DNA of 64,000 nucleotides from Symsagittifera roscoffensis (taxonomy: Eukaryota > Xenacoelomorpha > Acoela > Convolutidae). Shown one piece after another: positions 46,373 to 57,084 of the stretch. The stretch covers positions 47,598,889 to 47,662,888 of the forward strand of contig NC_087071.1 in NCBI RefSeq assembly GCF_963678635.1, read 5' to 3'. Below the pieces are notes generated by a model. The model did not search any database. It saw nothing but the letters and a program-made list of their open reading frames with translations, and was not told the origin of the DNA. The position numbers and the translations under genes are program-made. The stretch's first letter is position 1; each line of letters starts with the position of its first letter.

Positions 46373-46982
46373 GGGGGTAGGACTTACCCACACCGAAAAT
46401 TTGATGATAAAGAAGCTCAAGGAAGTGAGAGAAACAAGCGAATTAGAACTGGAAGAAGAAGAGCCAGAGCCTACCATAGGTCGGAATTTCAAAACGACCT
46501 ACTCATTTGAAATACCCAATGAGTACTCGGAAAACATCATGATAACGGATAGCGACTTCATCCTGTCAAACAGGACTAGCGCGATCTGCATCATGGCGGA
46601 CATGAGTTTCAAATCAAGATTGGAAGCTGACTTCAAAAGAGAGTACCAGAACGTGGAGTTTCTGTTCAGACAGAGACCAGGACTGGGAGGGATGGCAGCG
46701 CTTCCACCATCAGTAGCACAAGTCCCGGGCAAATATCTGTGCTTCCTAGTGACGAGGGTCAATGACAGGAACACAATTAATCCCGAACACGTGATGTTGG
46801 CACTAACAAGACTACGAGACTTCATGATTGAAAGAGGAATAACGGAGGTCTCAATGCCGGTGTATGACCCAAACAGGGGCAAACTGAGCTCAAGGGAATT
46901 GTACGCTATCCTACACGTAGTCTTCGCGGAAACTGAGATAATGGTGTATCTGCACAATAAATACTACTTGAGCATCGCCTGA

Positions 46983-47516
46983 GCTGGGGACACGGGGGTC
47001 TCGAGTTGGGCGTGAGGGAGGAATCTTGAGTTAGGTACTGGGGTGCGGCACAGGTAAAAGGATCTTAAGACGCGATTGGCATGACAATTGAATTTTAGAA
47101 GAATTAACGGTGCTAAAACATAAAATGAATCTGCATGCTTTTAAGGAAATTCCAGTTGAATTGTTTTAAGTGAAATGAGAATGATAAGATTTTAACCATA
47201 CTGGTAAAAGAGGGATTTCTAGGTTAGGAACATGACATGTTAAGTCTTAATATGGTTTCTGTTTTCAGATCAAGTTTGAAAAACAAAGTTGAAAATCCAA
47301 CTATACTCAAGCGAGAGACAGAAAGAGAAATCTTGATTGAACTCGCGATAATCGACACCTACAGCAAGTATTTGCAAGGGAACTTTTCTAGAGAATTCTT
47401 GAGTTGGGTAGTACTTGAGTCGGCAAGGTAATTCTTGAGCTGGTTAATACTTGAGTCGGTAAGGTAATTCCTGAGCTGGTTAATACATACTTGAATACAT
47501 CCCGAAGTCACAGAGA
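46983..47516 (+). other. ORF1-ORF2 interval of element C
   Basis: 534 bp with no gene. It contains the acceptor-like TTTCTGTTTTCAG (AG at 47267-47268) and a ~37-bp tandem repeat, about 47399-47495, built on TTGAGTCGGCAAGGTAATT. From the acceptor to the ORF2 ATG there is no other ATG. Confidence 0.8.
47254..47268 (+). promoter_or_regulatory. Candidate splice acceptor for ORF2 mRNA (element C)
   Basis: Pyrimidine-rich GTTTCTGTTTTCAG, conserved in A. The first ATG downstream is the ORF2 start at 47517. A comparable site precedes ORF2 in B. The donor was not identified. Confidence 0.4.
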
Positions 47517-50500
47517 ATGGCAGACAGATTCTGGAAATCCATGCCCGCGGCCCTGAAGAAGCCTACTCTCGATGAGCTGTACAGATGCCTGAGGGACCTG
47601 GATTATACCCAAATAGACGAGAGAATGGCGGTAATGCTGAATGCCATCCTCCAGTTGGAAGACCAGGGTGAATGCAGGGAGTCTGCGACGGAGGCTGTCT
47701 TGATGGTCGGCTACACCACCGAGGGAATATCAAATCAGGAACAGACCTGATGGTTGTCTTGGAATGTGGATGGGGGAGTAAGGGGCTTTGACTTGGCAAG
47801 GAATCCTGGCCTGAGTAACAACACCGAATATGGCGCAGGGGAATTCCCACTACCAACTAGGCCAACAGCAAGATCTACAGGCCAGAGCTCGAGTAAGGTG
47901 CCATCGATGACGCGAGCACAACAGACGACTGAGGCATATCCGGATCTTGGTGTTCTAAAGAAAGAGCTCGAGAAGACGCAGAAGGAAAAGAACAAGGCGA
48001 ACCTGGATCGGGATCAGGCAAAGCTGGATCGGGAGACGGTTCAGCTGGAAAGGGATCAGGCGGTCAACGAACGAGATCAGACTCTGAGGTTGCTTGAGAT
48101 GCTAAAGGCTGAACATCAGCAGGAACTAAGGGTGCGGGAGAATGCCGCGAATTGTGAACAACTGAAGTCGGAGTTGGAGAGAATAGAACAACGACAACGC
48201 GAACTTGACGCACAGAAGGGAGCCAGGCCAAAGGAGCGAGTGGTTACCATCTCGAGGCCAGAGTCACGCATGGAAGTGGATGAAGCCCCCAGGGCAAGAG
48301 GACGGTTCAACCTTGACCGCGAGGCCCGAGAACACATGAGTGAAGGGTTGGAAGTCTGGATACCGAACGAAGCAACGTCCTCCTTGCGTAGCTTAGAGAC
48401 GCAACCCATGCGCCCACTGATGGATGTGGTACTGCCGGGATATACCCCAACCTCGACCTCGAGTGACAGTCAGGTGAACGGCGGCTCATCGCGTCTGAAG
48501 GAGCTGGGCGAGAAATTGAGGCAGAGAAGTCGTGAAAGTTCGGCGAGACCGGAGCTTCCCCCAACTTGGAGGGAACAGCCGGTCAGGAGCGTCGTGATCT
48601 CGAGTTATAAGAAAAACACGGAGAAGAGGTACCACAGGCACAATCGGTTGGATTGGAATGCGGAACAGAAAGCCAGGAGGGACTGCTTTCATGATGCAGC
48701 CTGGGTGGAATATCTTGCGCCACCCCGTGTGCCAGAAGGCGCGGTCCACCTAATCATAGGGGACAGCCTGATGCGGGTGTTGACCCGGATCCAATCGCAC
48801 TGGCAGACAGGAATCTTGAGTTTCGCTGGAGCTGCCACGCCACAGATGTTGGCAACGCTTGAGATGCTAGGGATGACTAAAGTGTACACAGTGACCCTGA
48901 TGATCGGGACGAACGATGTATCAAGGGGAGAAGCGAGGAAAATAACGAGGCTGCATGACAAGATGAGCTGCCTTCTTGAGGAGCTGAGGATCCAGATGGA
49001 CCCCATCCTGTTGACAGTATGTACTGTCCCTTATAGCAAGAAGTTCGATCAGCACGCCTTGGAAATGAACGAGAAGGTGCGGAACCTAAACAGGGTGATC
49101 CGAGAAATCCACCGGAAAAGTATGCTCCCCGTCGGACTGTTGGACGTGGCGGAGCGCATGGAGCAAGCGGGATTCCCTGAGGACACATCCAATGATGGAA
49201 TCCATTTCGATAGACCGAGGGGAGCAGAGTGGCTGAATGACGTCTTTCAAGGACACTTAAATACGCTAGAGGCGGATCTGCTAGAGACAGCCCAATTCAC
49301 ATTAGGGCCACCTCCGAACCCACCATTCCTCGCCTCGAGGGCCTTGTCTGGTCGCTTGGGACCGAGGGTCGACACTAGAGACAGCTCGAGCAGCAACCAG
49401 GCCAGATTGCAGAGTGCCACGCCAATGGAGTCTGAGGAGGTGACGTCATCAACGCCTCCAGGCTCGGCAATATCCTCAGTGGTAGTGGCAGAGAGCAAGC
49501 GGGAAAAGAGGCCTATGGAGACCGCTCGCCTGAGATATCCAGAGAAGAAAAAAGGACTGGACCTAGAGGGTTTGGAATGCAGGCGAGAATTGGCGGAGAC
49601 TCTGGGTATTGAACGAGTGTCGCACGAAGACTTGAGCAGACATCATTGCGTGGACTGGTTGAAAGCTCATGAGGCGCACTTCTCGAGAGCAAAACTGATG
49701 GAGACCGCGGACCTGACCGGAATTCCCACGAAAGCGATCATGGGACCCATCAACCATAGACCTCTCAATTCGTGTATGCGGTCTTGATTCTAATAGCAGA
49801 GGGAAACGAATGGCGGATTCTAATGGCAGCCCCCAATCGGGAATTGGAGCCATCGAACCTGAGGCTCCGCAAGTCAGAATTGGCAGCGGCATGGGCGGAA
49901 ATATCTCATGCACTGAGGGGCTTTTATGGATTGGCCAACATCTTGATCGTATTGGATGAGGTGCTTTTGCTAGAGATATCGAACTTTGCCAGGCAACTCA
50001 AGTTCAGCCCAGTCATCGGGGACGATCACCCGGCGATAAACCAATTGACGGCCAGCTTGTGGTTTCGGAGCATGGAGGTGAAGATCACAAATTCCACCGG
50101 CAAGTCTAGAGGTCCGAGCAACGAGAGAAAAAATGTGGCCGACACGAAGAAACAATTAGAGTCGATGAAATATCGCCTGACGCAAGAGAATGGCTGGTGG
50201 CCATTTTTGACACCAAGGCTAGAGAACGCCACGAATAAGACGAGGGGGGAAGCACCACCCCTCGTGAAACATGTCTGGAGTTTTCTGGAGAAACAACTGA
50301 AGCTGGCCGAAGGAAGAGACATGACGGTGGCTAGATTTGTCTCGGCCGCCAATGAAGTGACGATTGGAGGGTTCTGGAGAGAGCACGCCGAGGGTGAGCT
50401 GCGGACTAGAAGGGATCATGAGATTCTTAAGTTCTTGAGTCCTTGCTGGGGGAAAGAATTCATGGCAGGAATGTTCGGCACCACAGCGACTATCTTTGGA

Positions 50501-53500
50501 ACCTTCGTGCAGGAGATACTGGGCATGCCCATCATACTGCTCTTGGCTTTATATCTGGTCTACCCCAGATACTTGTTCAACATGGGCCCAGCGTACATGT
50601 TTAGTCGAGGAGTAGAGACACTTCGGGTTGATGGGTATCTGGCACTAGTACTCTTGACCCATGGGGAATTGGTGTCGTTTCATCGATTGATGGAATATGG
50701 GGAGCCCCTGTCAATGGGGAAAGTCCACTCGAGTATCGAAACCTACTCCTACAAGTGTGCCGCGGGGTTGAAGGCGTTGTTAGTGCAATACCTCATGATG
50801 CAGAATCGGCACATGATGGGTGAAGATAAGAACCCAACATCGAGAGAAGAATGGGAGAAGATGAATGGAGGGATCCCTCTGTTGACGGACCTGTGCCTGG
50901 CAATGAGGTCGGACCCGATGGGGATAATCCGGGGTCTAGAGGAGGTGGTAACCTGCATTTACGGTCCAGCAGTGACGTACGCATTCCCAGATCCCCTGGT
51001 AACAACGTATCGTTACTCTGTGACGCACTTGAGTCTTATCAGCGTACTGGATGGGACGGTGCTGAGGGCACAAATGAGCAATACGGTACTCTTTGGAAAA
51101 GTGAAAGATGCCGAGCTGATAGTGTACAACTTCAGGGGCCAGATGCAATGTAGAATGGGAGGCAAGCGAGAGGGCCCCATCGAAACATATCCCAAGTTCT
51201 GGAACTTGAACCCGCTGACAGCAGACGGACGAGAGATCTTGAGGATTCCTGCTTGGAAGGAAAGCTTTGCACTGGTCAAGAGGGAGCTGGAGGCCATAAT
51301 GGAGAAAGAAATCCTGCCAGCCGCCATGCCTGAGTTCCCGATAGTCAGAAGGATGACCTTGGGAATGAACAGTCCCTTGGTAGTTCCATCCATAATGGCG
51401 AGGATGACAACCGAGGAAATGCAGAAATACTTCACTGATGGCTGGGACCCCCTGTTCATGGGCTAAACGGCGGCGGTCTACTTCCACACTAGCGAGGCGA
51501 AGATAAATTCGTGGACGACGCAAGCGAAAAAGATGAGAGGCTCGCAGCCCCCCGGATATGAGGTGCGAAAGGTCTTGAGAGCTCCTGAGCAGGAGGGACT
51601 TGAGAACATGCTACCAATATGGGATGATGGCAAGATGATCATGATGGAGGGGCACGTTGCATTGGTGGACGACATGAAATTCGCAACAAGAAAGTATAGG
51701 GCACCCTATGGCTTAGAACAGGTGGAAATGAGACAGGAGGGAAAAGAACTAGATGCAGCAGGTCAACTGCACGTGGCCCTGACGGAGTACAAGAGATTGG
51801 ACCCGGCGACACCATCACCACTGTCAGTGGATACACCTGGAGACAAAAGGAGTGGACCCGTGGAGGACCGGTTCAAAAGAATTCTCGAGAGAAGGAGAAA
51901 TGAGTCAGAAGCAGAGAGTATGGATGAAACTCTCAGTGAAGCCGGTGAGGACATGGAAGTGGGGAATACGCCTGAACCAAGACCATCAGGGGAGGAGCTC
52001 ACCACTCAAGAGCTGTTGAAAGACTTGAGCGAGGAGAATTGGGCAGATACTGCCACTCCACCTCTGACCCCGTCCCCCCGGAAGAATCTGGAATTGCCAT
52101 TGGCAAGCGAGACCTCCAATATGGGGATGATACTCTTGAGCTCGGAGGAAAGGGAAAAGAATACTTTCGAAGAAAATAGGGACATGTTCCTGTGATCTCT
52201 GAAGGACGATGCTTGGCAGGAGTTCTTGAAGGAATTCAATCAAGAAGTGGGCAGCGAGACGACGCTGGACAAATTCAAGGAGGAACTGTGGGACACAGTT
52301 GTGAAGTTTGGAGAACCGCTTCTGATAGGAACGGGCCTGGATGAGAGGGCGAGAAAAGAGCTGCTGAACAAGCTGATAGAGCTGAGGAATTCACGATCGA
52401 GGACTAGAGAAGAAAAATTTGAAGACAGCTCTACTCTGAAACAAAAAACTGTAGATAAAATAGTTGATGATATAAAAGGGGATAAGGTTGGGACTAGTAA
52501 TATGATTAAAAGTACTAATATCCTTAAGGCTCGAGCAGGGGGGAGGCAAGAGTTGGAAGGGTTGGAGGTAGACAGAGAGGTTGAATCAGTGATGATAACC
52601 ACAACACCCTCAAGCAGAGATGTGAAGACTCGCAAGAGGAAGAGAGAAGTAGAGGGATTGGGTAGTCCTTCAGTGGATGCTGTCTCGGAAGGAAACTTGA
52701 GAGAGACGGCGCCCATGGTTTTGGCTCGATGCAAGACGGCGGCATACAAGAGCAACACGGAGCTCAGAAGACCACTCGAAGTAGAGAGGGAAATAGAGGC
52801 TTCCACCAGTTCGACATCGGAGGAAGACTTCAAGCCCCAGAAGATAAACGTGAAGAGAGGTTCAACGAGCGGACAGACATGGGAAGTGGATGTCGGCAAG
52901 CAATGGGTCTCGAAGGGACACCAGGCCACGGGGAACCAAGTGACGAGTGATCCACTGGAGAGGAACAAGACAAGTAACACCTCCCGGACATGGTGGGTGG
53001 CCCTCGAGACATTGAAGGAAATGGAAGACTGCTTGAAGAAGTTGGACAGTGGAGTAGCTCGCAAACGACGCAATTGGGCCACCCAGCAAAAGGCTGAGGT
53101 TAACAAGATAGAAATGGCAAATCAGCTGAAGAGGTCCTGGCAGAACTTGTTGAAGGATCATTTTGAAGAGGCAATGAGGACACCCTCGTCAGCACCGCCA
53201 TTGATGGCGAATCCCTTTTTAGAACCGCAGGACAATTGATGTTCACCTGGAGTCTGGTGGGAATAGAGTTGGAGACACTGACCTCGTATGACAGGTTGAA
53301 ATTGGGAAGCAAGAAGCTAGATGTGTATTAAGCACTGATGCAACACGTGGTCAGGGATAATTCAGGCTTGAGCCTGGCTAGAAGGAAGGATGCCACATGT
53401 TTCTTGAGATGGATAATGTCAATGATGTCTGACAGCACCATCTTGGCGTGCCACCAAAGAGCAAGCGGAAGTAAAACCGTGGAAAAAAGAGTCTCAACGA

Positions 53501-55748
53501 TCATCTTAAACGTATATCAGAGTACTGGAATAGAAAAGGAAGATGGTTCCAGACTAACCCTAGAGAACCACAGAAAACTAGACGAGGTACGGAGGTTTTA
53601 TAATAAGAAGTTCGAAGAAGAACATGATGTTCACCGTAATCTGACCTCGTCAGAGCAGTACTCGAGACTCAGCGAGAAGGGGGAATACCAATACGCGTCG
53701 GGAGTGATGGGAATAGCCTACAACCCCTTCTTAGACTCAGAAACTGGAGGCGCTCATAGGAATCACGAGGTAGCGGAGCTGCTGAAATTTTGGACAGGAA
53801 AAACAGTGGAAATAGACGCGGTGGAGAAAGAGAGGCCGAGCCTGGGCCTGATTCTTGAGAAAACACCGGAGGTGGTGAGCATACCGCGCTCGAACAAGAG
53901 AGTTGAAGTGAATATGGGTGATGGCAATGGCTTGTTGATCACGAACTTGGGAGTGGTATGGAAGTTACTAAGACCCTCCTGGTGCCCACATCCCCACGCG
54001 AGTCTGATCGAGGAAACCCCCGAGCGGGTGAGGCTAGCACCAACGGAGGATGAAGATTTGGCAAAGTTGAGTGTGGTGCACAAACTAATCTCACCTCAGA
54101 TGCAGGAGTCAGGCGAAAAGACGAACCAACTCGGGTCAGCAAAGAAGATGGAGCCGGGTAGCTGTCTGGATTCGACGTGTGGGAACGGAGAGCACACCTG
54201 CGATGGACGATCATGTGACAGGATACTGTCCTTTCAAAAAGAAGATCTGGTTACTTGGTTTGAAGACATCACGGAAAGGGAGAAAAGTGAAGTGCAGATA
54301 GTTGGGGAGTGTTACGCGAGAACTACGGTGAATGTAAGGACAGCTCTCGGATTCTTCTCGAGAATGTGTAGTCTGCAGTCACTGGAGAGGCTAGAGTCTG
54401 AACAACATTTAATGACTGCGTTGAGCGTAGAATCATAGCCTGGGGTGTTGCAGGTGACTCAAAAACACATCCGGAGCTGGAAGGTTTGTCTCGAGGCGGA
54501 AATGGGGTTTCCCATGAGCGAAGTTTATGGCCTGCCATTGAACGCAAAATCCCTGATAGGGTCAATGATGGCCAATTTGTGCGAAAGCCACTACCCACTG
54601 CACATGGCGATGGTGGAAGCATCCAGCCAGAGAGTATTGGTGACAAGGCCTTCTCAGTGCCGAAGTGCGTGAGGTTGGCTCGGATATCGCATCACTCGCA
54701 CAAGTTATTGAGGAAAACCAGAGGGACAGTACCGAAAGAGTTGAGAGATGACTTGAGTGAAATCTGGGGAGAAGAGCTTTTGAAGTTGGAAAGTGAGAAT
54801 ACAAGCGATCACGAGAGACAAAACGTGATCGGAAAACCTGTGGGGGGTGCTCCAAACATGGAAGAGAACGACACGATGCATAAGAAACTGATGGAGCTTG
54901 AGCCTCTCTTGGAAGCCTCGGGGGAGCGTAACCTCAGGAGCATTGAGATCACCCATGGAGAATGCCCATGCCACTGTTTGGCACAAACGGTGTGGTATCC
55001 AGATCACAAGAACCTTTGCCTGGTGTGGGATATGGAAGAAATTGGGTCGATCGGACTACCGGATCACCGGCAGAAGGTGACGCTCTTAGTAGTGAGTACG
55101 ATGCTGGCTCTGAGATGGATAGAGGAGAATATAACGAAGTATCGGGAGGCGGAGACGCCAACGGCTGAATCAATATATGCGATAGACTACAGCAGGAGAC
55201 TCGAGTTGTTTGAGACTGCGTGCAAAGTATTCGCCATACCAACGGAAGTCAGACACGTATGGAGCCGCTTGAGGTACTTTCCATGGTTTCGAGCGACACT
55301 GACGTCTTGGTTATACATGACAACGAAAAATCACATGAGAAAGCATCAAAAGGAGTATCGACAGTTCCAGGCCGAGATTGGGCCGGAAGCTTTCAAGAGA
55401 CTCCTGTTAACCCATCGAAATGCGATCACGACAGGATGGAAGAGAGTGGGTAAAATGTCTAGAGACAATACCAAAGCGAGGGAATCGATACTAGAGGAAG
55501 ACTTGGCGAAGAACGTGAGCTTGAGCCTGCACAACTCCTTTTGTTTGAACCGGGAATCTAGGGTGAAGGCACTAACCAACCAGGCAAAGAGGTTGCAGGA
55601 GCAAAGGGAATGGATGCGATCCTATGAACAGCTGAAGGCTTGGGAGGAGATCGTGATTAGCTCCGATGATGAAGAAGAACTGTTGAGACAGTTTGCCGTA
55701 TCTAGTACTTCAGGGTGCGGCACCTCTAAGGCGAAGAGTGCGAGATGA
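47517..55748 (+). pseudogene. Element C ORF2: giant SGNH-containing second gene, broken copy
   Basis: About 2,740 codons in the env position. Parts: N-terminal domain (47517-47790); coiled coil (47955-48240, LKKELEKTQKEKNKANLDRD); basic/Ser-rich linker; SGNH domain (about 48735-49275); linker with HCVDWLKAHEAHF; a large unassigned region to 55748, including SLARRKDATCFLRW, SWCPHPHASL and a Cys cluster CLDSTCGNGEHTCDGRSC. No signal peptide or clear envelope-type membrane anchor was seen. Breaks: TGA 47748-47750 (aligned B codon CGA, so a C-to-T change fits); a frame change near 49765 with about 0.6 kb missing relative to B; TAA 51464; TGA 52193; a frameshift at 53237; TAA 53329; TAG 54436; a 1-base loss near 54631. 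Each side of every break aligns with B in sequence, so ORF2 was once one reading frame. The function of most of it is unknown. Confidence 0.85.
48735..49275 (+). other. SGNH/GDSL-hydrolase-like domain in ORF2 of element C
   Basis: Block I HLIIGDSLMRVL (GDSL at 48759-48770), a central LSFAGAATPQML segment with the Gly expected of block II, block III MIGTNDVS (GTND at 48905-48916), and block V NDGIHFDRPRGAEWLN (Asp at 49194-49196, His at 49203-49205). The Ser, Gly, Asn, Asp and His characteristic of SGNH hydrolases are all present within about 150 residues and in the right order. SGNH enzymes are lipases and esterases; a related esterase domain is known from ORF1 of some CR1-type LINEs. The natural substrate cannot be told from sequence. 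Confidence 0.82.
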
Positions 55749-56162
55749 GCGGATGGTTCGAATGGATCTTGAGTCTTGAGAGGGAAAGGGGGCTTGAGTG
55801 TGGATCCGGGAGAAACCTGGGTTCACGAAAAAGAAATTTTAACGAATCAGATATTGTTATTAATATGCTATATCTATTATATAAATCAAAATGCTGCATG
55901 ACAATTTCCTAATTGAATGGGACAAAAGAAATTTTAAATAACTGGCTTGAAAAGCGAGAATTCAAGGGTGCAGGTGTGTGCATATTTTGATTGCTGTTTA
56001 GCGATAGTGGGAAAATTTTACATGGCCGTGAATTTTGGGGTGTAGATAACCTTAAGTCTGCTGCAAACTTCTGTAAATGACCACTGACACTGTACCTTGA
56101 GCAACACTCGGTTTTCTGGGACTCACTGGCAGACGACAGCACGCGATGAGGACATCGATCTT
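55749..56162 (+). other. 3' untranslated region of element C
   Basis: No gene. AT-rich, leading to the polypurine tract. A near-identical copy is at 59742-60156, ahead of the LTR at 60171. Confidence 0.8.
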
Positions 56163-56176
56163 GAGTCCGGGGAGTA
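56163..56176 (+). promoter_or_regulatory. Polypurine tract of element C
   Basis: GAGTCCGGGGAGTA immediately before the 3' LTR. It is short and interrupted by TCC, but its place directly upstream of TGTGCC, and its exact repeat before the LTR at 60171, make it the likely plus-strand primer site. Confidence 0.65.
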
Positions 56177-56490
56177 TGTGCCAGTCGGTCATATTTGGAA
56201 GTTTGACCTTGGTAAAAGCAAGAGCACTTGATTTTGGAGTGAAATTTAATTTTTCAAAAATTCGAATGGAGCCTGTCATGCACGATGTTTTCGCGATAAC
56301 TGAAAACCGAAACAGAGAAATCAGAACGATCGAGTAACAATCGCGGGAAAGTTGCTAGATAAAACAGTGGGAAATTGCTATTCGCAATTTCTGTCACAAT
56401 AAAACAAGAGTAGAGCTGTCCCATCTGAAACAGAGACAAGGGCCTATTTTTCTTAAGCCTCATGTGTGACTACAGTAGACGAATGTTACA
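56177..56490 (+). repeat. 3' LTR of element C with 590-bp internal deletion
   Basis: 314 bp. It matches the first 264 and last 50 bp of the 5' LTR; the middle, corresponding to 35125-35714, is missing. The ends are intact (TGTGCC and GTTACA) and followed by ACC. Confidence 0.93.
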
Positions 56491-57084
56491 ACCTCATTAA
56501 CTTTCCTAGCCACAGAGTTTCTTAGTTTTAATATCGAAGAGGACCGCATAAATAACTGATTATACTTGGTGAGTAACGTTAAATTAATTTTAACGGGTGC
56601 GTGGCCGTGCCACGTCCCAACTTTTCATCAGGAAGAGCGAAAAGAAGTTTTATGGCAAGATGACGTAAGTTGTCAGAAAAGAAATTTTATCTAGGACACT
56701 CCTCATGGGGCAAATTTTGTGAAAATATTGAAAATTAGTAGCATGTAGTATGATGCCATTTGTGACACGTAGTGAGTTGAGGTGGAGTAGTTAAATTTAT
56801 TTTTCTAATGCGATTTGTAAAGTTGAAAATAGAGAACTGGAACACTACTTGACGATAACCCGGTGATATGCGATCAATAGCAACATTGATGGAACTGCCC
56901 GGGCCGTATGTGCCATTCTGCCAGACTGCACAGCTCAACCTTCCGGCGAAACACGAGAAAACGATTAAAAGCCTTAGCGACGAAAAAGTGCCGCGAAGGA
57001 GGGTAGAAAAATTCTAGAAGTTTCAATTTTCAAAATTTCGATTTTTGAACGAATATTTCTCAGAGTAGCTAGAAAGATGAAAGG
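56491..57084. other. Flanking DNA right of element C, no gene recognised
   Basis: About 0.6 kb of AT-rich sequence without a convincing ORF. It probably represents the pre-insertion locus. Confidence 0.65.

Larger units (their letters stand above)
38363..46982 (+). pseudogene. Element C ORF1 (gag-pol-macro), broken copy
   Basis: Same architecture as the intact A gene. Breaks seen by comparison with A and D: a 1-base deletion near 38862; TAA at 39316-39318 where A has a Gln codon; a deletion of about 180 bp near 39490 with frame change; a 1-base deletion near 40307; TAA at 40802-40804 where A has Tyr; a 1-base deletion near 40922; a 4-base deletion near 41796; a 1-base deletion near 45165; a frameshift near 45475. 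The longest open piece (41702-45181, 1,159 codons) still has RT YVDDVV (42599-42616), RNase H DTDAS and most of the integrase including QIDH, SDNGKAF and GLVERQ. The C-terminal piece 45495-46982 is open and ends with the macro-like module (from about 46500). Confidence 0.93.
34861..56490 (+). mobile_element. Element C: complete ~21.6-kb LTR retrotransposon with two giant ORFs, now decayed
   Basis: 5' LTR 34861-35764, leader to 38362, ORF1 38363-46982, interval, ORF2 47517-55748, 3' untranslated region, polypurine tract 56163-56176, 3' LTR 56177-56490. It is flanked by ACC on both sides (34858-34860 and 56491-56493), a short target-site repeat. At about 21.6 kb it is far larger than a typical 5-7 kb Ty3 element, mostly because of the ORF1 C-terminal extension and ORF2. 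Both ORFs carry stops and frameshifts. Confidence 0.93.

Noticed and set aside
47517-55748. ORF2 as a retroviral envelope gene
   Set aside because: No signal peptide, furin-type site, fusion peptide or clear C-terminal membrane anchor was seen; it has an SGNH domain and soluble-looking segments instead.
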